Shown here one piece after another: positions 45,922 to 58,304 of a DNA stretch of 64,000 nt. Source of the stretch: Nemophila menziesii (Eukaryota; Streptophyta; Magnoliopsida; Boraginales; Hydrophyllaceae); the NCBI GenBank assembly GCA_029959085.1, contig JARWIR010000023.1:11235860-11299859 (forward strand), in the 5' to 3' direction. A program made the translations under genes and the position numbers. The notes under the pieces are model-generated. The model was not told the origin of the DNA. It made no database searches and saw only the letters and a program-made list of their open reading frames with translations. Position 1 is the first letter of the stretch, and each line of letters begins with the position of its first letter.

Positions 45922-46277
45922 CGCTGAGTCTTTCCTGAAACCAGGCAAAATGTTAAGCCCAAAGAGAGGTGCATTCTTAACCTTAGAGGAACTAAGCAGA
46001 TTTATACCGACTGTATAATAACCAAATCCAATATAGAGAGAGAATATTATAGTGTATCTAGAGTGTACCGAATTCTTTTATGAAATAGGGTATTTATAAA
46101 GCTCGAAGATGCACGCAAAGCACTATCTTGGTGCACAATATTAGGAGAGGATGAGTTCACACTATAGGCTATCGTGGAGTCTGGCCAACCGGGCAGAGAA
46201 TTGTATAGTACTGAGCGTATACACTTATGTATGATCTAGGTCGACAAGGGATGTCTATCCTGGGAAGATTTTAACAC
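45922..46277 (-). mobile_element. Probable solo copia-type LTR, copy 2
   Basis: Counterpart of 4560-4915. Confidence 0.4.
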
Positions 46278-46573
46278 TCTTATCCCCTTCCTAAGACGTT
46301 CCTTTCCCTCAACCCCCTATACTCTTATTACCAAAAGGAATTTATTACCTCTTTCAGTTTTACGCCGATACAAGGTTGTATCGACTATTTAATCTTCTTG
46401 GCACGTCTTTTCCATTGTCTACTGTAACATTCATTGTATTCAGATATAAATATTGTATAACCTATCCTTTAATGAGGTATTATTTAGTTGAGTATCAAAT
46501 TATATTAATCTACAATTAGTTTTATATCGATTTTAATATTTTAGAATATTATTTTTCAATTTTAACACATATA

Positions 46574-46921
46574 TTAGAGTGGAGAATACTTCTTATTTAT
46601 ATAAATAACTAACCATGTTTCTAAAATAGTTATTGAATAATGAAACTTCAAAATTTTCACATACACATACTCAGTCTCTAATGATCTAAAGAATACATAA
46701 TCTCTATAGTCAAATCTTTTCGGAGCCCAAGTTTCTGCTTCCTCAATAGTGTGAACGCTTGTTTCTTCGAAGAGATAAGAATAGTAATCTAGAAAACATG
46801 TTCGTATATTCGACTCATGTTCTTTCAAAACCCCGTTGTTAACTTTAATGGGCAGAATCTTTATTGCCACTTCTTCTTTGTTGTATGGCCACAAAGACGA
46901 ATTTCGTATTTTTATCTCCAT
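46574..46921 (-). CDS. Unrecognised 115-codon ORF, copy 2
   Basis: Counterpart of 5212-5559; one residue differs (Ser for Trp36). Function unknown; may be a chance frame. Confidence 0.25.
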   Translation of the reverse strand: MEIKIRNSSLWPYNKEEVAIKILPIKVNNGVLKEHESNIRTCFLDYYSYLFEETSVHTIEEAETWAPKRFDYRDYVFFRSLETEYVYVKILKFHYSITILETWLVIYINKKYSPL

Positions 46922-46929
46922 GTTAAGTC

Positions 46930-48110
46930 AACGTTGTTGTATTCTATCTACCCAATATTTTTTTCGACACTCATATGTTTGTTTCAACTAGACTCTGACA
47001 TGCCCTTCCTCTAACGGGATGTTAGAAGTTGGTTGTTTGTTCACACTTTTAGTAACTTATTCCTGCAGTTTTTTAATAAAGATCTCCTAGTTTTTTATTG
47101 TTTTTCAGCTCTATATATTAAGAGCTCTTGTCCAAGAAAACCTCCAATAATTCTTGTGTTCTTGGTACGCCCCATGAAATTACCTCCGAGCATTGTTTGT
47201 ATTCCATCCAAGAAGATTAAAATCTAAACATGTTTTATCCTTGTCTCATGGATGGATCGTATTGGAGAATTAGTTGTGAGTGATCAGATTCTATTGCTAG
47301 TGGGATAACCACATACGACGCAAATATACGATCAAGTTTTTCCTTGACGAGGTCACTATGTCCATTGGTTAGTCCAAGTATAGAAACACTCGTAAGAGTG
47401 TAAATTGTTTAGGTTATTATTATGTAAAAAATCTTTAATTCCATTATATTGTTCATATTGGAAACTGTATTTCTTGTTAAAGTTCAATATGACATTAAAA
47501 TCACCAGTATAGATGCAATAATATCAATTTGTATCTTATCAAAATTAATGGATGGTACAATAATTAATTTATCAAATAAACAAGAAGATCAAAATTATTA
47601 AGTCCCTAATAGTCATGTATTTTCTATTTTGTGTTGTTGAGTTAATTCACACTATAGTCCATTATTATAAATGCGTATATATAGCAATATAGGTGTGTAC
47701 TAATTATATATCAAGAAAAAAGTACAATGAAAGTGTATAAATATATCCAATATTCCGTTTAGTGTAAAATTTGTATGATAATCAAACCGCGTGGAAGTTG
47801 AACATACTTTAGATTTTTCTATAAAGTAACTTTCGTATATCTTTATAAGAATTGTAGATATATATTAAAAAATAATGTATCTTTTGAAATAAATTATCAC
47901 TCATTTCTTAAACTAACGAGTTTTTAGCTTGTATGTCAAAACTTGGATTATCCAAGTTTAATTTATTTCTATCTTTGTTTCTTTCATCTAGGGCAAATCT
48001 AATATAAATATATTAATTTAGATTATAAAATTTGTATATTTATTAAGTTTATTATTAATCTAAAGTAAATATCTAATGATAAAATATAATTTAAAATATT
48101 GAACAAGATG
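46930..48110. other. AT-rich interval, copy 2 of 5580-6750
   Basis: No gene seen. A 64-codon frame at 47033-47227 is opened by a single inserted T relative to copy 1 and is not taken as a gene. Confidence 0.5.
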
Positions 48111-48111
48111 A

Positions 48112-49443
48112 ATAAGCTTGTAGGTGTGCGACCACCTAGAATCACCTTCAAGTAAGTAATAATTAATCTAAATAATTAGTAATCAGCATGGTGGTGGTCC
48201 TTTGTGTGTTCTAAAATAAATGCAATAAGGAAAAGAGAACCACAACTGCAAGTGTACAGTTGTCCAAAGTAATATATGTGATAATACAGATTCGGTCTTA
48301 GGGACAGATTGGTTGACTCTAATGATTATTGAATAGTGGTTAATTGCCCGTAAAAGCAAGTAAATGATTTTAAGAATGTTTGTTTTGGTTTCCCTAAAAC
48401 TAAGACAATTAATTAAAATACTAAATTAAATAGAATATTAAACTAGACGTGAGAAAATAAAATAACTAAACATAAAATAACTAGATGCAAGGATTTAGCA
48501 TAACTCTATTCATTCTATGTTTTGTTTAAGATACAAATCGGTAAATAGTAATGGCCATGATTCGGAATTCTCCTTACCCCCGTTAGGGTGGATTAAGGAG
48601 CTATTCCTAGGTGTTACAAACCCCGTCAGGGTGATTATAGTCCACCTTCGAATGATTAAGTTTTTATTACCCAATAGGCCATAGGATTAATTAAGCCCGA
48701 CAAAGTAATTAACTTCTATCCTACATTCATTACTTGGTTCCATACATAGGCCCCCCGTCAAGGTGATCCATTCGCCACTAAATGGAATAGCCTAAGTATT
48801 AAGTCTTATTGTTGAGTCGCGAGTTCAATAATAGTAAATAAGTACAAATTAAATAATAATACTAATTACCCAATTTGATTTCAATTAATATAATCCCAAA
48901 TCCCAACACATGAAATGAAATAGATTTGGGATTAACCCATTATGCGTTCTCAAGCACTTTATAAGTTTAGCTCATATTAATACGAAAAAATAAGAAATTA
49001 AAATAAAATGAATTTATAATTGTTTTACAGAGTAAAATAGAAGAACCTAATTACGGAGTTGAATTGGCTGAGAATTGGAGATGAGAATTGGAGATGTTGA
49101 TAATCTCCCGCTCTTGACTTCTTCTCTTCCTTACTCTAGCTTCTTCTCTAGTGTTCAGACTTCTCTCTTTTCATAAGCGTATGAATTATGTGTTAAAAAT
49201 ATGAGTCTAAAGCCTATTTATAATATGAAATTCAGACTATGACTTTTCTAAAGGATTAAATGAAAAATAGAAAGCCCAAATCCCGTAGCGCTGCACCACC
49301 TCCACTAAATTGGCTCTAACCGACTCGTTTCAAGTCGGAATGACTCCGTTCCAGTTGCTAAATTTCTGTAACTCGATGAGGAACAAAACATATTCACAAG
49401 TCAGAAGCTGAATCCACTCCTAGATAATATTTAAAACCTACAA
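48112..49443. mobile_element. Probable gypsy-type LTR remnant, copy 2
   Basis: Counterpart of 6750-8095. Carries about 24 bases (TAAATAGTAATGGCCATGAT and a few more) between two ATCGG/TTCGG motifs that copy 1 lacks, and lacks the 19 bases between the AAGCCCAAATCC repeats of copy 1. Confidence 0.4.
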
Positions 49444-49449
49444 ACTTTT

Positions 49450-50415
49450 CATTAAAAAGAACAATATTACATGCAAAAGTTTAATAAATGAAAAATACTG
49501 GAATTAAAAGAGAAAAAATCGATTTATAGCATATTAACACCAAATGTCTATCTAAATAGTCAAATAAACACCACAAATGATGTCTCCCAAGGGCATAAAA
49601 TTAAAACATTTAGGGTGACATCAAATGGCTTGTAAAAACTCATTAATAAATCATCAAGATAGCAACTCATGCACAAGAACCATTCTCATTTTAAGGTACT
49701 AATCGTCAAAATTTTTCCAAGAATCTTGTAATAATAAGTTATGATACAAAGTGAGTTATTAAAGATAATTAAAGAATTATAGTGAAATATATCTAATAGT
49801 AAATAAGAAACAATAAAAATTATATAAACACAAAATAATGTATTCATATCAACTGTGGGCATTTAAGAAAGAGATGTGTTTATATACAATATTGTACTTT
49901 AAAATGTGAATAAATACTTTCATAGGGAATTCATATCTTATCATAACTAATTCATGGTAAAATACTTAATTTATAAAATAATGTTGTCCCTCAATAGTCA
50001 AATTTTGTTTATTTTGTTTGGTTGAGTTATATCATAATATAATCGATTATTATCAATGTATATATATATATAAATCCACGTGTATAATCATTATATATCA
50101 AACATATGAAAGTGTATAAATATAATACAAGATGCCATTATGTGTAATAAAATTTAAACAAAAGAGTCTAATTTCGTCATTTTTTGCATTTGTATGAGAG
50201 TCTAATACTAAAAAAGTTACAACAAGGGTAATATTTCGACATCTTTCGTACCTAGTTTTAAATATAACTTTCAAGATGCTTCGAAGTTGAACATACTTTG
50301 GCTCTTTCTGTTACGTAACGTCCATACATCTTTATTAGACTCGTAGATATAGAAATATAAATTATCGGCCATACACTATTTTTCAACATCTTTATTAGCC
50401 GATAGTGATTATTTT
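49450..50415. other. AT-rich interval, copy 2 of 8100-9050
   Basis: No gene seen. Confidence 0.5.
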
Positions 50416-50881
50416 TTTAAAATTTCAGGCGCACACAAAGCGCTTGAGTGAGATTTAAAATGAACATATGCAAAATAAGTTTATATGGAAAAGTATTACC
50501 ATGAAGTTTGATTGTACAGTGCTTTGGGTAATTTACTCGTGTCTTCTTTCATTCCACCTCCCACCAACAAGTGGACTCATAATATGTTATTCACATAATT
50601 AGTCAAGTTTTTTGGGATGAGTCAATTCTCCATTCAACATAAAGATCCTAGATGGACATAATTAATGCACAATAATGATATCTAATATGGATTGTTTGGT
50701 CTTTGTTAATAGCTTACACAAAATTTTGACGTTTATGTTTAGTAATCTTTATGTGAAGTATATTACTATATTATTTTCAAAATTTTAACTAATATTGTTC
50801 TCATATATATTTGATTTTTTTGTTTTGTTTGATAATCTTACTCGATGTGTCTTTTTTTATGGATAACTTTGTTCAGGCCTA
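50416..50881 (+). repeat. Dispersed repeat D, copy in block A copy 2
   Basis: Counterpart of 9050-9515. Confidence 0.7.
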
Positions 50882-50907
50882 ATATTATTCATGACATAGT
50901 ATGGTCG

Positions 50908-51066
50908 TTAAAGATGGTTTCTGACTCTTAGGCACAAAGCCCGAACAAATATTGTCGCTACCACAGAGACCAAATACATTATACCAACGACTACAAGTAC
51001 CCGAGAAGAGATATTATGATCTTTTTCGTCCCCATCTGGAAAATAGAATACAATAATAAGAGGGGA
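50908..51066 (-). pseudogene. Hydrophobic-exon fragment, copy 2
   Basis: Counterpart of 9542-9700; reads VVATIF where copy 1 has VVETIF. The Ala form agrees better with the block C relatives (MVAKIL), so Glu in copy 1 is probably the newer state. Confidence 0.45.
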
Positions 51067-51705
51067 GCAACTCTGCAAAGTATGAATTGTAGGTAAGCAG
51101 GAATGATAAGTAAGGTAATCGTTCATATGGATTGATTGCGATTAAAGGATTTCAGAGTACTGTAAATTTGTAGAGTTTGTAATTCAAATGATTAAATACT
51201 AAAGATGAATCTATGAAAATAGAAACCTTGGAAGAAAACCTTATGCTCTCCCTTCTTTCTAACTTTCTCTCTCTATGGGTTTGCCTTCTTGGAAATACCT
51301 CTTGAGGCTTTAGCTCCTTCACCTCCGCTCGACCACCTACCACAACTTCCATATTTCCTAGCCCTCTCCCGGCCATCCCTTCACTTACTTCCTGACATTA
51401 CCTTTTTTCATAGTTTTCAAATTTATTTTTCCTTTTCTTTTCTTAAATTGCTTATTCAAGAGATATTGTAAGCTTTAATGGTGTTATAAAAATTTGATCT
51501 TGTGCATTGAATTTTGTGGAGGACAAGGAATTTCCTTCATTAGCCTCAGACCTCTTATTCATTTAAAATCGTGATTTACCTTTTCCCTTTTCCATCATTT
51601 TTTCTCTCTATATTAGCCTCAACATTTTTCTCCATTTTATCAGTCATATATCAACCTTTCCGTTTTATTTTTTTTCCATTGGCCTACTCTCCTCTTCCCT
51701 TTAAT

Positions 51706-54700
51706 TTTAAATTCCATGCCTCCCGGGGTCGTAAGTGTGCAGCTAGAAACCAGAAACTAGAAGAACCTGAACATGATATGGTTAAATTCATCCCTACCTC
51801 TACCACAATTGTTGTGAGTAACAATTTAGCTCATAACAAGGGAAAAAATAGAGATTCAAAGGTTAATGAAATGGGTAAATGTTTCCTTAGCTGCGCTATT
51901 GAAACTCCAAACTCCATCTCAACGAAACAAAAGAAAACAGAGCATCTAGCCCTATAGGAGCATAAATTGAACCACAGGTTAAAATTGTTCCTAAAACTGC
52001 TCATGAACTTGCTCCTCTTTGGGTTATTGAGGATTGAAATGACAAACAAGAGACACTTAACAAAGGAAAACTATTATGAACTGATTCTTTGCTCACTCAA
52101 TTAAAGAAAATATGAAGATCCCTTATTTCAAACCTGAAATGGTGAATGAGAAACTATTGGCGAAACCACAAAAAAGAAGTGGCAAAACCTGGAGAAAACA
52201 CATGGAAAAACTTCTTGGTGGGTCAACTTTTTGGCGAATCTCAAATGTTCAACATGATTCAAAACATGGTTAACTTCCAATTGAAGCAAATAGGTAAAGT
52301 AGACGTTATATCAGCTTACTTACATGTGTTTGTATTCATATATTGAATGGAAATGTATCATGAGAAAGTTCTTCAACAAATATGGCACATGGGTGGTCGC
52401 ATTATAGTTCTAAAAAAATGGACACCTAACATGAAACTAGATAAATTGGAAGATAGAAAAATTCCTCTTTGGGTCAGACTTAGGAAAATACCTCTTCCTA
52501 TTCTAATGACTCGGGTAAGTTACGCTCGTGTTTGTATTGAAGTTGACACTACAAAAGAAATGCTGACAAAAATTTTGGTGGATCTTGAAGAATATGGAAT
52601 CCACACTATAGAGGTGTCTTATGAGTGGTATCCACCTAAATTTGATCTTTGTAATGCTTTTAACCATATTGCAATTCAGTGTTAAAAAAACAAAGTTTAG
52701 TAACAGCCGTAGAAACAATTTTGGAAACTCAAAGCTACAGATAAGGGAAAGAAAAATCAAGCTCAAACTCATGTATGTAATGAGGAATGGACTCAGGTCA
52801 AAAAGAAGAAAGTTGTTAGAGATCTTAGTCCACTACCCAAACATGCTGACTATGGAAGTTCGTCTCAACAACTAGATTGAAATTCTAATGGATTTATTGC
52901 TCTATCTAACATTGAGGAAGCCTTGAAGAAAATGTGTCTCAATTTATGGGAATAAAGGAAGGGTTACAAAAATAAATCCCTCCAGATTAATGTTAATCAC
53001 AAATTGGAATACAAGAGGTATTAAAATAGCCTAAAAAATAACATGGAGTGGTTAATTATATATGGGTTAACAGAATCGACTTAATTGGTTTGATTGACAC
53101 TAAACTTCTCTCAGACGAATTTGACAAATTCAAGAAAGACAACTTTTCTAACTAGAATTCCGTCACCAATATTAACATGGAAAAAGACTCAAGAGGAAGT
53201 TTTTGTATTTTATGGAATCCTATCTACATTTTGCATCAACACAGTAGATATTACTGAGCAAGCTATTCTTTGTGAATGCACATTCTTGGCAAATAATATT
53301 CATACTTATATGTTTGTTATTTATGAAGATAATGACAAGAACATTAGAAAACTTTATGGCGTGATCTTACTAGATGAGGAATCCATATCAAATATAAGGA
53401 TTATATATGGAGTGGTGATTTCATAAAATTCTAATTTGTAATGAAAGAATAAAGTACACTATCCTCCCCGCTAGCTTAAGTAATTTTGAAGAATGCATTG
53501 GAGATAATGGGGTTTATGAACACCAAAGTTCTAGGTGCTTACACAATTAGACAAATAAGAGAATTGAATGATTTATTTCAAGCAAATTGAAGGAGTTTTA
53601 GTAAATTATGAGTTGTTTAATAACTTTCACTCTTCAATCATCACTCAGTCTCCTGGTATCTCTGATCACTACCATATAATGATCACCATTCATGGTGGAA
53701 AGAATTTGAAGACTTCATCTTTCAAATTTAAAATAATAAGGGCTGAAGATAAGGAATATTTTCTTTAGTCACAACGACTTGGAAAATTGATCCTAAAGGT
53801 ACCCCTATGTTTAGGTTAATGTGTAAACTTAAGGAGGTAAATCAAATAATCAAGATCTTCAATAATAAATATTTTTTCTTCAACACAGAGGAAATTGAAA
53901 CTCTTAAAGATCAAGTTAGTGATATGCAACAATAAATCCTAAATGGGATTTATGTTACTTCACAGAAGAAAAAGAAGAAATAATGAAACTATAAGAGCTT
54001 ATGATAATTCAAAATGCTTATACCAAACAACAATCTAAAAAACAATCTAGAGTTATATGGCCTCAAGAATTTTATCTAGGCACCAACTTTTATCAAAAAT
54101 ACATAAAGGCTAGAAAAATGGATGATAAAGTGAATGCTTTAACACTTGATGATGGAGTAAAAATCAATGCCAAGGAAAAAATTCACTTAGCTTTTGTTGA
54201 ATTCTATGAGAACTTACTTGGTAGAATTGACCCTAATTAAGAATCAATCCCGACTCATCTTCTTCAAAGCCTTATACAAAACCGAGTCAGTGAAGAAGAA
54301 GCTATACTTATGGTGATAGAATTCACTAACAAAGAGATAAAATATAAGATATTCTCTATCAATGAAAAGAAATCCCTCGACCAGATGGATTTATTAGTAC
54401 CTTCTTCAAATGTGCATGTAATATTTTTTGACAAGATATTTGTACTACAATCAAAGATGCCTTCAACAACACACAAATGCTCAAACAAGTCAACACAATT
54501 ACACTAGTCTTAATCCCTTAGGTGGCTAATCCTAGCTCATTAAAACAATTTAGGCCAAAAGAGTGTTCTAACATCTTATACAAAGGTATCCCCATTTTTA
54601 TTTCAAACAGATTATAATTGCACCTGCCAGGACTTATATCACAAATTTAAGTTGTAGTTTCGAAGGAAGAAATTTAGCAGACATTGTTCTTGTAGCTCAA

Positions 54701-56232
54701 CATATTGTCCAAGGCTATGATAGAAGAAATAACTATCCAAGATGTGCACTCAATCTTGATATTCACAAAGGTTTTTATTCTGTAAAACATAATTTCATCA
54801 TCAACATGCTAAAGGCATTAGGATTTCATTATATCTTCATCAAGTGGATAACTATGCTACTCAACTCAAACTCATATACTCTCCTTATAAATGGTGAATT
54901 GACTAGTTTCTTCAAAGGAAAAAGAGGATTATGGCAAGATGATCAAATATCACCCTACCTATTTGTCATATATTTGCATGCTAAAAGTGCAATACTGAGT
55001 AAAGTGAGAAAGTCAGATAAATTCACATTTCATCAAAGATGTTACAAAATCAAGCTCAACCACATTATTTTTTATGATAATTGTCTCCTTTTATTAAATG
55101 GAGACATTGCATCAGCTATCAAGCATAAAGAAGCTCTTGATCTCTTCTCTAGATTATCAGGACTCAAGATAAGCATAGACAAAACTGAACTATACTTTAG
55201 TGGTAATGATCAACAAATTTCTCAGATATCTGCAATATTCTTCAAGTTAAACAAGGACAACTTCATGTAAGATATCTTGGAACTCCTTTAACTACAAAGA
55301 CATTTGATGCAGCAACTTGTCAAACTCTTATCAAGAATATGTGCTCTAGCATTGACAACTGGATGCATAAATTACTCACTTTTACAAGATGACTTCACCT
55401 CATAAAAATTGTATTGTAGTGTAAGGTGAGTTTTTGGTGCTCAGTTAGGATTATACCAAGAAAAGTCATTAAAACGTTGAAAGAATCTTCTGTAGATTCC
55501 TTTGGAAAGGAAAATCCACAGACTACAGAGGTACAAAAGATTTTTTTGAAGCTACTATGTTAAACACAAGAGGAAGGTGCTTTAGGGGTGGCTAGCCTTC
55601 ATAATCTAAATGATGTATCTACATTAAAAGCTTTTTAGAGATTCTATAAGACTGAAGATAACATATTGGCTCAGTGGGTAAAAATTAATTTGAGTGTGAG
55701 AAATGTGATTGGAATATAAACTTAAACCACATCGTTCCGTGGACTTGGAGGAAAATGCTAAACATAAGAGACATGGCACAAAAATATATTCATCATATCA
55801 ATGGAAATGGCATAAGAACCTTCATTATGGAAGATATATTGTTTCATGGTTATAATATTAGTGATCATCATCCCACAATACAAGCACAAAATTGTTGTGA
55901 GGTATTTTGGTAACAATAGAAAGACGTTACCCTCTAACATGATTTACCTCGAACCTCTCCTCGAAAAATTCATACTCAGGGATGTTAATGATAAATTATT
56001 GTGGAAATGTGGTTGAAAAACTAATTTCTCGTCTAGTCAACTTCTCAAAGATGTTTACTCAGCAGGAGAGAAAGTGAAATGGAGCTCTACAGTATGGCAT
56101 AAGCAAACAATACCAAAACATCGATTTTACACTTGGTTGGTATTTCTTAATAGGCTACCTACACCCGAGATCAGATTGAACAATGTGGATTCATCACAGA
56201 TAAGATTTGTGTACTTTGTAACTCTACAACCC
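51706..56232 (+). mobile_element. Dead L1-type plant LINE, copy 2
   Basis: Counterpart of 10340-14866 with the same overall order: ORF1/DUF4283 (52146-52685), endonuclease (PGISDHYHIMITI near 53655), RT (54001-55270) and zf-RVT segment. It keeps two ancestral codons lost in copy 1: TGC for TGA in the endonuclease (about 53277), giving a frame of 110 codons at 53094-53426 with DITEQAILCECTFLA, and TGG for TAG in the zf-RVT segment (about 56135, FYTWLVFLNRLPT). It has its own frameshift in ORF1 near 51930 (one base fewer after ACGAAACAA). It is still far from intact. Confidence 0.85.
54806..55270 (+). pseudogene. LINE reverse transcriptase frame, copy 2
   Basis: Counterpart of 13441-13905: KGKRGLWQDDQISPYLFV and IIFYDNCLLLL. 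It reads EALDLFSRLSG, closer to the family EALDHFSxLSG than copy 1's EALYLFSRLSG. The catalytic FADD is FYDN in both copies, so this loss predates the duplication. Confidence 0.85.
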
Positions 56233-56386
56233 TTCTAATAAACTTTTGAATTTCGAGAATTAAATAGATGAAATAACCTATAATTTAGGGATTATTTGGG
56301 GAATAGTGTCTTTAATTAGATTTAATTTTGTCAATTTACACATAAATATCTATACATTAGGTAGGGTTATTTTAATTTTCATACAG
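56233..56386 (+). repeat. Repeat X left part, copy 2
   Basis: Counterpart of 14867-15021; immediately precedes the Pack-MULE left end. Confidence 0.75.
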
Positions 56387-56436
56387 TGGAGGAAAACTAA
56401 AATCGGAACATCTTAACATTAATATACTTTCAGGTG

Positions 56437-56825
56437 CGAAGATCCGAGGATTCCGAATTCTTTTTCTCATGAAGTATGCAGAGGATAAATGTTGGTCGTC
56501 CTGTGAATTTAGGTTGTATAAGTTTCACCATCTCTTCCACTTGTGCATGAGCTGGATATCGCCTGAAACCCGAGGATTCTCCACAACAACATGAACCGGA
56601 TGTGAAATACACTACAAAACGATATAATACTATCACATAAGAAAAATGTAGAATTACAATAAATTATAATAGGAAAAACACTTACAACTCCTTTCCTTTG
56701 TCCACATGTAATAAGCTCTCTAACCAATCTACCAGTGTCAACTCTAAACGAAAAGTTTACTACTCCCCAATCCTCAATTGTTACCGGCTTCACCAATCTT
56801 TGAAAATGTGAAGCTTCAGATCTGA
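56437..56825 (-). pseudogene. AGO4-clade Argonaute fragment, copy 2
   Basis: Counterpart of 15072-15460, with the same two exons and intron. It reads RLVKPVTIEDWGVVNFSF (Lys for Asn) and keeps the GTAAGT donor and the PAHAQVEEMVKLIQPKF exon; the acceptor reads TGTTGTGGAG rather than TGTTGTGCAG, still ending in AG. Confidence 0.85.
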
Positions 56826-56869
56826 GTGGTTTCATATTTTTAAACATAATAAATTAGAAAAGAAGCTTC

Positions 56870-56930
56870 TCTACCTTATTATTGAAGTTCCATCTTCAGT
56901 TCCTAGAAAATATGCCCTCTTTATTCCCTG
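56870..56930 (-). pseudogene. Small exon-like piece of unknown origin, copy 2
   Basis: Counterpart of 15505-15565 (GIKRAYFLGTEDGTSIIR), unchanged. Confidence 0.3.
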
Positions 56931-57064
56931 CAGATATAAAGAAACGCATTGTTAATACATGAATAAATATATAAATGGCTAAATAGGCACATTCAGATAG
57001 ACTATTATAAACAATTCTTATAATATCTCTTGATAAAAAGTTGAGACTTCTTCTTGAGTAAGAC

Positions 57065-57247
57065 TTTTATCTTCCCCATAATATTCATCATTACATATCT
57101 CCTCTGAAGGTCCGTGATGTCAATGGGAATCCAACTACAACAATCAACGACAATTGTATTCAAATTCTTCTCAACAATGCTCTTCAAATCGGAAAACACC
57201 ATACCCAAAACTTGTTTAGGGGTAGAAGACCTCTTTTCTCCCAGATA
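57065..57247 (-). pseudogene. Hsp110-type chaperone fragment, copy 2
   Basis: Counterpart of 15700-15882: PKQVLGMVFSDLKSIVEKNL then NTIVVDCCSWIPIDITDLQR. A Thr of the TPTQ motif is Lys here, and RRD is RRY. Confidence 0.85.
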
Positions 57248-57518
57248 TCATGTGTTGATCAAGGACCTCTTGTTTGCAGATAATTCAGAGTTCCTGGGCT
57301 CAGAAATACTCTGGTTTGATGAGGCATAACTGGTGACTTTAACTACATCAAGCCTCAGTAGCACTATGGAATGTTAATCGATGTGTCGTCTAAATCTAAT
57401 GAAGCGGGCCTTCGATCTTGACACTCTAGTTTAACAGATGAATTGTATCCAATCTTCAATTAACCGAATAATTGTGATTCGAGATATAACAACTAAAATT
57501 GAAATGAAAAGACTATAC

Positions 57519-57576
57519 CTCTTAGAGCTTGAGAAAATGAAGACCTAGCAGAATCAAGCTCCTCGATTTGAGCCAT
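57519..57576 (-). pseudogene. Start-codon exon of unknown gene, copy 2
   Basis: Counterpart of 16144-16201; MAQIEELDSARSSFSQALR followed by a GGTATAG donor-like site. Unchanged. Confidence 0.4.
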
Positions 57577-57922
57577 AGTGTTATCTCCTTTTTGGACTAC
57601 TATTAATTAAAGGCAAACGAGTAAAACTAATGAGCTAAAGTTACTTTAGGATTTAAATTTTTTAATGTGATTCGTAGAATTTTTTAGCTTTATAAGAAGG
57701 GATCCAAGTGATTTGAGGATGGGTAAATGTAAATAAATTGTTACAATTTAATTTATCAATTATGTTTATGTTGTTTAGATGTTTGAAGGAAGGCATTAAA
57801 TGTGAATGAATTGTTACAACTTAGTTTATCAATGAGACGGAGGTCAATGTAGATTAGTAAGGCCGGTTGATGATGGTGGAGAATGGATATGAGCGGCGGC
57901 GATTTTCTTGTGCGGGAGAACA

Positions 57923-57964
57923 AAGAAGAAGAAGAAGAAGAAGAAGAAGAAGAAGAAGAAGAAG
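57923..57964. repeat. (AAG)14 microsatellite inside the Pack-MULE
   Basis: Fourteen uninterrupted AAG units, a length that suggests active slippage. It lies just beyond the right edge of block A, so copy 1 lacks it. Confidence 0.95.
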
Positions 57965-58120
57965 GGTTTATAAAAAGAGTTAATGATTAGGTGGAATGAC
58001 AAAGCTTAATACCCACAGGTGGATGGATTCACGTTCCATAGCTAGCTGATGATACGAGAGAATCAACACCTGAAAGTATATTAATTTTTAAGTTGTTTCA
58101 ATTTTAGTTTTCCTCCATTA

Positions 58121-58149
58121 TTGAAGGTTTGAAACATTCAAACCTTCAA
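58121..58149. repeat. Perfect 13-bp inverted repeat next to the Pack-MULE end
   Basis: TTGAAGGTTTGAA, loop ACA, TTCAAACCTTCAA. It begins three bases outside the right terminal repeat and is followed by a T-run. It can fold as a tight hairpin. Its origin (element footprint, filler DNA or host sequence) is open. Confidence 0.85.
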
Positions 58150-58304
58150 AGTTTTTTTTAAAGTTAGAGATGAAGCCACTGACAAAAAAATGAAAAAAGA
58201 GAACGATGTCACAAAAAGTGTTCATTAGGGGCGTAAAAGAATAAAAATGAAGATCTGACGGTTCTTGCACTTTGTGCAAAGTTAAAGGATCGTACGAGGG
58301 ATTT

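Larger units (their letters stand above)
41398..57897 (+). repeat. Segmental duplication block A, copy 2
   Basis: Direct copy of 1-16522. Whether homology continues left of 41398 cannot be judged because copy 1 runs off the window. Main differences: shorter TA run near 44390; about 24 extra bases near 48543; 19 bases missing near 49275; 10 extra bases near 57305 (AAATACTCTG between two copies of CTCAG/CTGG); and scattered substitutions. Confidence 0.95.
56387..58117. mobile_element. Complete Pack-MULE carrying AGO4-, Hsp110- and other exon pieces
   Basis: Left terminal repeat 56387-56436 starts TGGAGGAAAACTAAAAT; the right one, 58067-58117, is its inverse (TGGAGGAAAACTAAAATTGA read on the minus strand), about 50 bp with five or six mismatches. 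Between them lie minus-strand pieces of an AGO4-clade gene, an exon of unknown origin, an Hsp110-type gene and a start-codon exon, then a G-rich patch and a (GAA)14 run. No transposase is present, so it would need a partner MULE to move. A 9-bp target duplication is not evident (TTCATACAG on the left against TTATTGAAG on the right), as expected for an old insertion or a rearranged edge. Confidence 0.85.
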
